In this document: positions 43,210 to 54,532 of the stretch, piece by piece
Layout: each line of letters starts with the position of its first letter
Numbering within the stretch: the first letter of the stretch is position 1
Assembly (NCBI GenBank): GCA_965153455.1
Contig: OZ234502.1
Span: 4,815,267 to 4,879,266 of the forward strand
From: Sphagnum compactum
Lineage: Eukaryota > Bryophyta > Sphagnopsida > Sphagnales
Direction: 5' to 3'
DNA length: 64,000 nt
Made by a program: the position numbers and the translations under genes
The notes under the pieces: model-generated
The model's database searches: none
Told to the model about the DNA's origin: nothing
The model's input: the letters and a program-made list of their open reading frames with translations, nothing else

Positions 43210-46200
43210 AGCAAATCGATTATGAGGAGGAGTTTGGGGATGCTGAATTGGAGGAGTTGGTGAGGTCAGAGGGGCCACAAGAGATTCTGCAACTAATATT
43301 ACATGAGCAGGGTGATAGCTTCATGAATGAAGAAGTCACAGATGCGGATGATTACGCAGATTGGATGAGATGGGTGTCACAAAGCAGAGCAGACGAGCCA
43401 TGTGTGAATGCACTCCTGATGCTGCTGTGACACTTTTGTTGCAGCAACCCAGCCTAAGAGACACTTCATCAATTCCGACATTGCTGCAGGCTGTCCATCT
43501 GAAAGATGGCGACTCTGATCGCAGTACTATCGAGCTGCTGGGATCATCCGGCCATGGGGAAATGGACACGAGATGGAGGGAGATCTTTCAACGAATTAGG
43601 ATTGACAACAGCTTGGATAAGGAAGGGCAGCAACAACTCTGGAAATTTCTGGAGCGGTACCAGGACATTTTTGCTTGGAACAAAGGTGAGTTAGGTTGCT
43701 GCACTGTTGGGGAGCATTTTGTTGATACGCAAGGATTCCCACCTTGCAAGGCATCACCTGGTTGGTTATCCTACTAGGAAGAGGCTGAAGTGAAGAGGCA
43801 AATCGATGTTCTGGTGGATTTGGGCAAGATGAGGCCCAACAGCTCTGAATATGCCTGTCGGGTGACTCTACCAGTCAAGAAGGATGGGAGTAGACGTTTC
43901 TGTGGGGACTACCGACCACTCAACGCACAAACACGTCGTGACTCATTTCCAATGCCACTTGTGGAGGACGTGATTGATCAGCTGGGGAGCTCGGCATGGT
44001 TCACTGCCTTGGACTTGTAGTCTGGCTTCTGGCAGATCAGAATGGCTCCAGAAGACGTGAAAAAGACAGCTTTAATTACCAAGGCCGGATTGTATGACTG
44101 GACGGTCATGCCATTTGGTCTGAAGAATGCAACAAGTACGTTCACCAGAACCATGTCAGAAGTCTTTAAAGATTTGGGTAGCAAATTCCTGAAGGTGTTC
44201 GTGGATGATCTCAACGTGCACAGCGAAAGTTGGGGAGAGCATCTTCAACATTTGGATATGGTTCTGTGCAAACTCAGGGAAGTTAATCTCAAACTGAACC
44301 CGAACAAGTGTTGCTTTGTTGCAAAAAGTATTACATTTCTAGGCCATGTTGTTAGTGAGAAGGGCACGAGGCCAGATCCTAGCAAGATTGAGGCAAATCT
44401 ACATTTTCCCCAACCAAAGACGGTCACGAACGTCAGATCGTTCTTAGGTTTGACAGGGTATTACCGGAAGTATGTCCGAGGCTATGCGCGACTGGCAGCT
44501 CCACTGTTTAAGCTGACCAGAAAGGATGTCAATTTTGTGTGGGATATGGGCTGTCAGCAGGCATTCCAAACATTGAGGGCAGCGCTGGTTGAGGCACCCA
44601 TCCTCATACGACCTGATTTCAAGAGGGCGTTCTGTCTGGATGTTGATTGGTCACCAAAGGGGGTTGGAGCTATATTGTCCCAGAGAGAAGGGAAATTGGA
44701 GAAGGTTACCGCCTATGCCAGCAAGAGCTTGACAGAGGCACAGAGGAAGTTCCATCCCATGGAAGGAGAGTGCTATGCACTCATATGGGGCATCATGCAT
44801 TTCAGGCAGTACTTGCACAGGAATCATTTCGTTCTGCGTACTGATCACAAACCACTTGAGTGGTTAGTAACTGTGTCTGATGCGCATGGCAGGCGAGGCA
44901 GATGGATTGACATGTTGCAGGACTTTAGCTTCAAGATAGTACACCGACCAGGCATCAGACATACTAATGTTGATGCTTTGAACACGAATCCAGTTGGACC
45001 AGCTGCTGATGACGATGACTTCAGTGAGGAGATACAAAACATTGCAGGCACTCAAACTGATGCACATACAGGAGAAGAGGAGTTTCTCTGTGTTCGGACA
45101 GGCAAGGAAACGGAATGGCTCAGTGTCAGGAGGAGGGATAGGGAGTTAATACAACACCGTACCTGTTGTTTCGGAATTAACCACTGTAGATATGACGGTA
45201 GCCATCAGCTGTATGTAGTCGACGTGGTATCAGGAGAAGAGCAACCCGAGGAGAATGTTTCAAGTGAAGCAGAAGCTGCAAAAGGGGGTGAGCTTGTGCA
45301 GGACGATGGTGAGAGCATGGTGGTGAAGAGAAGGAGACCCCAGTACTTTGACAAGCGGCAGCAACTGGACCTGGTGTTGGAGGCCCAGGAACTAACTAAG
45401 TTTAGGGACCATGAGTTGAGTCCTACTGAATCTGATGATGAGGAAGAGCAGGGAGTGGATGTGAGGTGCGTTGACATCTGGAAAGATGCAATTTGCTTGG
45501 GATTGTTGAAAGAAGGTGTACTGCCCGATGTAGTAGACCTTGAGGAGAGCAAGAGGGCCAGAAAGAGGGTGAGCAATTACTGCTGGAAAGAGCATAGGCT
45601 TTACTTTAAAGGGTTGCTTGTGCCCAAGCCGGAGGAAAGGATATCCCTGGTGAGTCAAATGCATGAAGATCTGGGGCATTTCGGGGAACAGAGAACGTTG
45701 GCTAAGATCCGTCGGAGGTACTTCTGGCACAATCGAACTGAGGATGTCAAGATGGTAGTTAGAAGGTGCCAGCAATGCCAATTGGTGAGGAGTGAGGGTA
45801 GCATCCGCTCTGGAGATGAGGAATTGAAGAGCATACCGATCTGTGATCTGTTTCATAGAGTCGCCATGGACACTGCAGGACCATTACCTGAGACTAAGGC
45901 AGGCAACAAGTACATTCTAGTGGCCATTGACCACTATTCTAAGTGGTGCGAAGCAAAGGCGGTTGTTGATCATGGTGCCAAGACTGCAGCTAGGTTTTTA
46001 GAAGATGACATCATCTGCAGGTATGGAGTACCCAAATTCATCCTTACTGACAATGGTGGAGAATGGGGTGCAAAGTTCAACGTGATGTGCAAGGACTATG
46101 GAATCCAGGGTGCAATGGGATGGCGGAGCGCATGATTAAGACCATCAAGCATGGCATCACTGTTCCTGCTGCAACACCAGGCAATGTGGATTGTTGGGAC

Positions 46201-46720
46201 AAGCATCTGGCTAAGGTTTTGTTTGGGTACCGATGTGGGATCCAGGCCAGTACAAGGTCTTCACCCTTCATGATTCTTACTGGTCGCACCCCACGTCTCA
46301 GGGCAGACAATTACCTGCACGCTCTGACTGCTGAGATTGATGATGGAGCGAATGTGGAGGTTGCTGCAACACAATTTTTGCAGAAAATGGAGCTTATTGC
46401 AAGCATCCACGAAAGTGTTTTGCTCAATGTGGAGCAAGCACAGAAGCAGCAAAAAAAAGACTTATGCCACTCGGAAAGGTAAGTATCTGTTTGAGGGACT
46501 AGTTGCAGGGACGACGATGGTGAAGATGAAGAAACCAAGAAAGAGAAGAGCTTTATCTGCAAGCTGGGAGGGTCCATATCAGTTTGTTGGGCATACTGAT
46601 GGGCAAGGAGACTTTGACTTTGAAGAAGGCAGTCGGATATGCATCATCCGAGATGCTGACGGACACCAGTGGGAAAGGTCTCGGCGGGACCTCCAGATCT
46701 ATCATGTTCCACCAAACTGA
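43203..46720 (+). pseudogene. Broken retrotransposon pol (RT, RNase H, integrase)
   Basis: Coding continues after gag in a second frame (to about 43430), then a third (43361-46135). Reverse transcriptase has the FCGDYRPLN region, VMPFGLKNA and FVDDLNVHS, with the two catalytic Asp codons at 44204-44209. In-frame TAG codons at 43775-43777 and 44018-44020 cut it before and within RT. RNase H (LDVDWSPKGVGAILSQ, LRTDHKPLEWL) and integrase follow: an H2C2 zinc site at about 45661-45780, the first Asp at 45869 and the second at 46049. Integrase then changes frame. The catalytic Glu codon is at 46126, only 77 nt after the second Asp codon, whereas D(35)E spacing requires 108, so 31 bp are missing. 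A further shift at the A8 run (46449-46456) precedes the WEGPY (GPY/F-like) end at 46565. It cannot encode a working polymerase or integrase. Confidence 0.88.
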
Positions 46721-46747
46721 GTGAAGCTGAGGGACTCAGCTTTTTTT

Positions 46748-46760
46748 AAGAACGGAGGGG
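46748..46760 (+). other. Polypurine tract
   Basis: AAGAACGGAGGGG, all purine except one C, seven bases before the 3' LTR. This is the expected plus-strand primer. The bases between it and the LTR (TTACATA) make the palindrome TTACATATGTAA with the LTR start. Confidence 0.75.
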
Positions 46761-46767
46761 TTACATA

Positions 46768-47722
46768 TGTAACACGAAATTAGGTAGCCAATGCCAGTGT
46801 GAACGCTGGCTGATCTTGGAATTTAATCTTTTCCTTAGTAGCCGTCATTTAGCTACGGCAGTCTCTCCATTATTCTTGCATGGAAGTGCATGGGGAGGCT
46901 TGTCTCTGGGTGTGTGTGGGAGGTTGTACAGGAAGGAGGCGGCGCGAATGATGCGGAGGAGTGGAGCGGCATTGATGAGCCGAAAGTGGAAGAACGGCGG
47001 CAGCGGAGGAACAGAAAAGGGAAGCTTGTGATGGAAGCTGGGTGGAAGAACGGGGAGGAGAAGGAGCTGCAGGTCTGGAAGGTGGTGATTTCTGGAGAGA
47101 TCGGTAGATCAGCACTAGACACAAGAACATAGGCAGAGAGAGGGGGAGAATTTTTTTGGAAAGGAATAAGAGGGAAGCTGGTGTGATAGCTAGGGAGGTC
47201 TGATTTTTGAGCGTGGTAAGCTCGGGAGTGGTTTTCTGAACACTGTCTGATTATTGCTTAGGAGGACGAGATAGAGCTGAAGGGGTCAGATAAGCTTAGA
47301 AGAGGATAGACATATCACTTGGTATATCTGTTTTGGTAGAAAGCTTGGCTGTGTTGCTGAAACTTTCCGCTGCGCCAGCAATTTAGTCGAGTAGGATGCA
47401 TAGTACTGGATGAGCACACTGGAGTGGGAAGCTTGTGCTGTCGGGGAAATTCTATAAATTATGAGCTCTGAATCTCAATCTTTGGAATTCTGTCTTGTTG
47501 ATTTGCATGAGTAGGAATTGTGTCTGAGGCAGTTCAGTGAAGGGGATGTGTGCATCTCAGTAGGGTTGGTAGGATTGGAAGATAGAAGCTCTGGACTTGG
47601 AGCTGCGCATTCTGTCATGCTGTTTGTTTCATGGACGAATGCCCTATTGTATCTCAGTCAGAGTGAACTTGATCAGAGAGGCCGAGTTGTTGTTGGATCT
47701 TGCCCCTTTTCTTTTGGTTACA
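46768..47722 (+). repeat. 3' LTR
   Basis: 955 bp with intact termini TGTAAC...GTTACA, a perfect 6-bp inverted repeat. Compared with the 5' LTR I count about 22 substitutions, about 20 of them transitions, and one 3-bp indel. Confidence 0.9.
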
Positions 47723-47727
47723 CCTCT
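47723..47727. repeat. Target-site duplication CCTCT, right copy
   Basis: Directly follows GTTACA and matches the left copy at 39539-39543. Confidence 0.65.
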
Positions 47728-48844
47728 TCAACTTCACCACCTTCTATGCATATTAGACATGGAATCAAAATATGTATTTGGTTCAACATAGTTTGAAAAG
47801 GAATTTAATTCATAAAAGTCAAGAAACAAATTCAAACCTAAATTTATGTTTCTTTTCCAACATGTTTGGATGTGTATACAAGTGCAAGGTGGCATAGGTG
47901 ATGAATCCCGAAGTATCCATGATTGTGTTGCCATAATTGACCTAGTTGCAACAGGCACATTAAAGGAGAACTCCCAAGCACTAAGTAGCTTGGATAAGTT
48001 AAAATCGAATGTGGAGAAGACCAAACCACAACAAAAGTGCAAACTAACAACTCCCACCAAGAAGACCACACAAGGGCTTGAAATGAATTTTATTGGGGTC
48101 ATTTCTGGTTCTTTTCTTATGATTAAATCCACTTTGTTGAAGTGGAATAACAAGATAAGTTGCATGTAGTTGCATTGTGATTATTTATGGTTTTTCCTTT
48201 TTTTTTTACTCCATGGTCTTCTATTTGTTATTGTGAATTAGTTGTGGTTAATGCAAGTCAACAACATTAACAGCAACATAAGCTTTGATGATGTCAATCA
48301 TGTCTCACATATTGCCCATAAATCGAAATGTAATTCTGAAGCACATGTGATTATAGACCTATTCATGGTGATGTTTTGAATTACTAATCTTTGCTAGGAT
48401 TTGTTAAAACTTATTTGGCACTAGGATAAGTTTGAAAGTCAATAAAGCATTCATACTTGTTGCAGTCCAAAGAATGTAAGTTTTGAATGTTTAAAAGTAA
48501 TTGATTGAATCATTGATAAATTCAACTATAATGAGTCAAATGAGCCAACTAGGCCATTGGATTATTTGATTAATGTTCAAAAAATAAACCAAGTAGATCA
48601 TTTATTTATTCAATTACAACCAGTCGAATGAACCAACTAGGTTAGTCTATTAATTAAAATTAATCAAATTATGAACTAATTAGGTCATTGGTATTTTCAA
48701 ATAAAATTAATCAAATAAGCCATTATATTGTAATGAATTTATAAGCCAAATTCCCATTTTGAACAAAGTTGATGATGACACGTGGCAAATGTGAGGTGCC
48801 ATGGTAAAATTGACACATGGTGCATCAAATTTTTAACATATGGG
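47728..48844. other. AT-rich intergenic DNA
   Basis: An open plus frame (47846-48169) lacks an identifiable domain and I do not call it. Between 48510 and 48730 a loose direct repeat (CAACTA...GTC(A/G)AATGA(G/A)CCAACTAGG) occurs twice. Confidence 0.35.
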
Positions 48845-48976
48845 ATTTGTAGATGTGAAGATAGGATGACACATTGCATCCCAAGAAGTCACCAATTGAT
48901 GACACATAGCATTTGTAGATGCAACAATGGGATGACATGTGGCATCCTGAAAAGCCACTAATTGATGACATGCAGT
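48845..48976. repeat. Two-copy 66-bp tandem duplication
   Basis: The unit starting ATTTGTAGATG at 48845 repeats at 48911, each containing GGATGACA...GGCATCC- or GCATCCC-like words and ending ATTGATGACA. The copies are diverged but collinear. Confidence 0.7.
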
Positions 48977-51182
48977 ATTACTAAATGGATGAAAGTGCCC
49001 ATGATATATGGTGCCATATGATGCCACATCATCATAAAAAATGTCATAAAATAAAAAGACATGGCCAAAGTCCAGCCATTGATATAGGTGGTCTAATTGA
49101 CCATTGATCAATTTGATTTTTAGTCAACTTGATTAATTAAAATGTCTAGAAACCCACTAGTAAAAACATGGTCAAATGACCATTGTAATGAAAAAGAAAT
49201 AAGATTTGTACATGTAGAATTGGCAAATTAGCAAGCTAGAAAACAAATAGTAGAAAAGGAAATTGATAATAAGTCGATTAGTTTGGTAAAATGATTTATT
49301 ATTATAAATTGAGATGTTTATAACAAGTCGATTTGACATGACTGAAACAAGTCAATTTGCAAAATGGTTAGACAATTATAACCACATGTGTATTATTTAA
49401 GGCAAAATCAAGAAGGCAAGGGGGTTATTTTTGGGAAATACAAAAGAGCTTCTAAATATGTTTTTCTTCCAAGAAAGTGTGAGAAGGCTATTGTTAAAAA
49501 ACATTAAGGACAAAAACAACATTTGATGTCTTGAAGGTGAAAAAACAATGAAAAACAATGAAGATAAACTCAAAAGATGCATTCTTGTTTATTTCATCTT
49601 TGTTCTAGTTTGTAAAGTTATTTGTTGTTAAAAATGCATTTCAAAGATGTCTTAGTTAATTAGATACACAATATCCACACTAATAGATTAAGATAGGAAC
49701 CCAAGAGCGATATAATGCATTGAAATATTAAAAAGCCAAGGTATTAATCCCTACAGAAAAATATCACTAACATTTGGCAACCATACTAGGGAATTTGAAT
49801 TCTTCAACATGGAAAAATACTTTAAAAAAAAAAAAGGATTGAAGAAAATAAATGGAACAAGATAAAATAAAAATAGATTACATAGATTTAGGATTTTGTC
49901 TATTCCATGTACTTATCATGTGTTTAGGGTGCATTCAAACTAACACAAACCATAGCAAATGTAATCAATGCTTAGTTTTTTACATTTGGAAATGGTAATT
50001 TAATTTGGTTTTGAAAATATAATATTTTTTTATATAGTAAGGTTCATAATATATCATTGGAACATGTGAATTGATTTGAAAAATATCCGATGAATAATAA
50101 ACTTTCAAAAGCACTCATTAAGCACTATAAAGCGTGTTTCTTAGCATTAAAAGGACTTATAAAAGGACTTCAAAACTTTTGACAATTACATATATTTTGA
50201 AATCTTTTACATAGACCTTGACATAATAATTAAAAAAAAATTATAAAGAATTTTGAAGAATTTTTTGAGTCTTTATAAAAACTTCACCCAGCAGTCAAGG
50301 CAAATTTAGTCCTTGTAGAACTCCCGCCAAAAAAATTGTAAAACCTTCACCATGCCAAGTAGTCAAAACAAATTTAGTACTTTGTAGAAACAAAATTAAA
50401 AGCATTCAAATTCAAATGCAATTGTAAGATTCACAAAGTCCCTAGAATCTGCTATAAAATTTTACAGTTAGAAATGAACAATCATACATTCATAGCATGT
50501 GCCATTAAAATCAAAGAAGATGATGCATGTAAACCTACCTCCTTGGGCTATGAGTATTGATCAAATAAGTTTCAACAATTGAACATAAACTTATACAACC
50601 ACAAACATTATGTAAGTTGAAAGCACCATGGACTTAAGAACAAAGTACCTGAAAGTGAAAAGATGCCACTTGAAATTGAAAAAATAGCAAATGTCATGAC
50701 TGTTATGATGAAGAGAAGCAATTATGCTTCCAACATGGAAATCTAAACATTATACTCTAGAACTTGACTTGACTTATAACCCAAATCTAAATGGGCAAAC
50801 CTCTTAGTGTATATAGGATTCAACAATGTACATACAAGAAATGGTGCATACATGTAAAGAAGATGTTCATACAAGCAAATGAATTGAACAATTATTCAAA
50901 ATTGTAGGTTTTGACCTATGATGTTTGAAGATGATGCTTAAGGTGGATTTCAAAATTCTTGACCCCGACCCTCCTTCATATGACATCCTTTTGATTGGGT
51001 GATATGGAGGTTTCTTGAACCCACTAATCAATCATTAATTTCTTCATTTCCTTTGATAGAGTATCAGATCTTTGAACTTTCTTATAATTCAACTAGAAAA
51101 CATCATTCAAAGTATCAAGTTGGGCATGCCTTAGCATTGCTCTCGGTATGTTTTGTCTATCAACTCCAAGCATTTTGGTTAT
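48977..51182. other. AT-rich gene desert
   Basis: No gene, terminus or array that I can support. Confidence 0.4.
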
Positions 51183-52230
51183 AGTTCTTTTGCTAGTAAC
51201 TGTGATGATGTTAATGTGCACATAATGTCTTTAGCCATGATTAGCTTGGATTTTTTATGATGTGCCAAGTGTTTATTGATACCTTCTTTCATGTTTTGCA
51301 ACACATCATACTTATGCTTTACAACCCCTAGATCAATAAGGTAAGGAGGAACCATATCTTTGAGTACGAAATGATTATTGGAATGAAGTTATCCAATAAC
51401 TTCATGTTGAATTTCAAGACGAACATCTATCAATTGGTTGACAGTGAACAAAGCCATTTCTCTTGCAACATTTGCAAAAAGTTTTTGTGTTTTTATACTA
51501 CTAAACTCCAAGTACTGTGTGGGTGGATCTAACCTGACATGACGATCCAACTCTGACCTTGCAAAATCTAACTCTTCACGTTCATGACCGACAACATCTT
51601 CTTCTACTAAACATTGTTGCTGTTGCTCTACAAGCCTTACACCTCCTAATGTTGAAATCTCTTTGATGGACATCACATTTGTTTTTTCCCTATGTAATTA
51701 GGTCATGGTCCTTGATGCAAATAAACCCTAAGATGATGCACATAACTTTTGAACATATTGGACAACAAAGGCTAAGAAAGAATCATCACCAAATCTTTGA
51801 AAACATTGGTAGGTTAGTTCAACAAACATTATGGCTTGAAAACAATGTTTGATTTCCAGGCACCATTGTCATCCTTAACACCTTAGGTCCAGTAGGTGTT
51901 GTAGACTTTGAAAGCTTGCATCTTGAACTTGTAGGAACATGAATTGAACAGGGTTCAGAACAAAGTACATTACTAAGTGGGATGGCCAAGAAATCAAGGA
52001 TCAAACAATTCTTCAACAATCTTTTCATGCAAGTTTAATAACCTTCTAGATCTTGATGGTGTGTAGTGGCGATGCAATGCTAAAGGGGTTGGTTCAATAA
52101 CTGCAAGTTTTAGATTTGTTGGACTATTTGGTGGCTTGAAGAAGACATCTTCATCGAAGTCATTTGCTTCATTCTCCTCTAGTATGAGTGTCCTTTTTTA
52201 ATGTTTCCCAAATTGAATCACACACTCTCT
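51183..52230 (-). pseudogene. Decayed protein-coding gene, unrecognised
   Basis: The minus strand is protein-like across about 1 kb but interrupted. From about 52170 one frame reads NDFDEDVFFKPPNSPTNLKL and HRHYTPSRSRRLLNLHEK, then shifts frame near 52015 into a segment ending before 51819. From about 51835 another frame has ELTYQCFQRFGDDSFLAFVV, two stops, then STLGGVRLVEQQQQCLVEED and YLEFSSIKTQKLFANVA. A further TAA near 51390 precedes NHFVLKDMVPPYLIDLG and HHKKSKLIMAKDIMCTL, to a final stop at about 51183. Continuity across the lesions suggests one former protein of about 330 residues, perhaps transposon-encoded. I cannot name the family. Confidence 0.45.
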
Positions 52231-54532
52231 CTAACTTCCTCCTTAGCATGGTTGCAAACTACAAATGAGCCACCTAAAACCTATGGCAAACCTTGACACT
52301 GTGCCACAATCGCACCAAAATTTGCGAAGAATTACAACACAACCTCAATGATTGGAAAATAATTAAAAGAGAACATAAAATCTTCAAAATCCCGCCGCAC
52401 ATAGCTAAGCCATTATTGTTCACCTATAAAACTTTCCGAGCTCAATGGAAAATTTCAAAATGAAGTTGTAGTTCAAAGAAATTAAAGAGTAGGTGTTTCA
52501 GTGACAATGTGCATTGTGTAATTTGCTTCATGATGGGTGGCACCATTTTGACCTAATGATATAACATGAAACATCTTCGCATGCATAATCAATGGTTTCG
52601 AGGTTTCAAAGGCACACATTAACAATTTAAATTAACTACTTTTCAAGATATGTGAAATTGATGATCTAGATGCAATATTGCCTTTATGAAATTTAGGTTA
52701 TAAACTTTGGTTTCAATTTTAAAAAAATATTTTACATTTTTAAGTATTTATTAAATTCATTTGTACAAGTGTTTAATCTATCATATATATATATATTACA
52801 TACACATGTCCCATATATTCATATATTGATTATGTATTATTTAATGTATATATATAATTTAAGTTCATCATGTAGACATTAAATAAATTGGACATTTTCA
52901 TATTTTTAATGAAAGAATCCATGCATTTCTTTAAAAGTTTTTAAAAAAAGTATTACTTTAATTATAAATTAATAAATATCAAAGTAGATCCAAATTCAAG
53001 AATTTTTGTAAGCATGCAAGTTGATGGTTTTTGACATAAATTATATCAAACATACATATATAATACAACAAAAGTTGATTTTAAATTGGATGATTTTTTC
53101 ATTATAATGGTCAATTAAACACCCACTTAAGACATAAAGTAAACATTACAGGCACATTTTAGTGCTTTTGCATCCTCTAATTTTACCATCATCATCTTAT
53201 ATTTTGGGACTTACCAACCTAATATGTAACAATCATGGAAATGCAAACAAATTGTAGTATTTTTTTATTACATAAATTTTGAAGCTATAATAGTTACAAA
53301 CCTAAGCAGTTGTTATGCAAAGAGTGGCTTTTTAAAGAAAGAATGCACCACAATATGTAGTACAAACTTGAGAGTACAAGTACTTCCAATGTGAAAAATT
53401 GGGGGTGTCACTTCAAATAATTTGCAAATGCATCATTATCAGATCAAGTGCATTGTTTAAAGATGTTTGTCAAAAGTTACACACGATATAACATTCTTGA
53501 AAATTTGAACTACTTGTTGTTAGAAAATGCCACTGTTCTTATTAAGGATTAGAAAAAACCACAAACAAATTATTCTAAATCCACTTGAAGCTAACAAAGA
53601 TAGTTATCTTTTATAAATTAAAATGGATACAAACCTAAAAAAAACTGACTTAGGGTCAAAGCAAGATAAAGTATACCAAAAAAGTAGACGTCTCCACTTT
53701 AACCCTACACCTCTCATATAACTACCATAAAGTAACATCAAATTAGATGAAAATATGTGTCAAGTAGCATTAGTTGGCTCTATTAAGTTTACGAGAATCT
53801 AATTTTAAAAAAATTAAAAGCAAATGAAATTTAAAAGTAGATAAAATGTACATGTGCAACGAACTGAAAAATATGTGTTCAAACCTACTTTTTGGCTAAG
53901 AAAAAAATGAAATTGATATGTACTAAGTTAGGAAATGAAGATCAACATATGTTTTAATTAGCAAGTCATCCAAAAACAACTTTTTTTTTTTTTTTGTAAG
54001 AACCTACTTGACACCTATTAAAAAAACCAAAAGCCCATAGTGAAAAGTAGACATCAAAAGTTACTTATATTTTGAAAAACCTACTTAAAACCTATTTTTA
54101 CAATTTGAAATATGAAAATCAATGCACATTTGGGTAAACATATATCATATTTAGTCATTGAATTCAAAGTTCCACAATTTTATAATGGTTTTTGTTACAT
54201 TATAGGAAATCACGGCTTTTTTGATTGGGAATTTCGTTCAATCAAACCCCCCATATGGTTTTTTGCCCCCATGTTGACCAAAGTGCCATTCTAAACAAGT
54301 CAATTTGGACCCAAATGTTTTGACTAGGTATTTTTTGTTGGTTTTTTTTACCAGGTTTTTTTTATTGAACCACCCTAATAATAATATAATTTGGACACAA
54401 AATATATATTATTTAAATTTATTTATTTAAAGTTAATATGAAACCTGATGATTAGTTATTTAATATTAATTGTTCATTATTGATCATTTACTATGAATTA
54501 ATAATTATCAATTAATATATAACAAATTATTA
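52231..54532. other. AT-rich gene desert
   Basis: A (TA)n tract lies at about 52784-52797 and a T-run near 53982-53996. No gene. Confidence 0.45.

Larger units (their letters stand above)
39544..47722 (+). mobile_element. Ty3/Gypsy LTR retrotransposon, complete but defective
   Basis: Order of parts: LTR, tRNA-iMet primer site, leader, gag with three zinc knuckles, aspartic protease, reverse transcriptase, RNase H, integrase, polypurine tract, LTR. The PR-RT-RH-INT order defines Ty3/Gypsy (Metaviridae). The LTRs differ at about 22 of about 950 positions (2.3%) by my count, so the insertion is fairly recent. The pol frame is destroyed by two in-frame stops, several frameshifts and a deletion in integrase, so the copy is not autonomous. 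It is much less AT-rich than its surroundings. I see no chromodomain after integrase. Confidence 0.93.
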
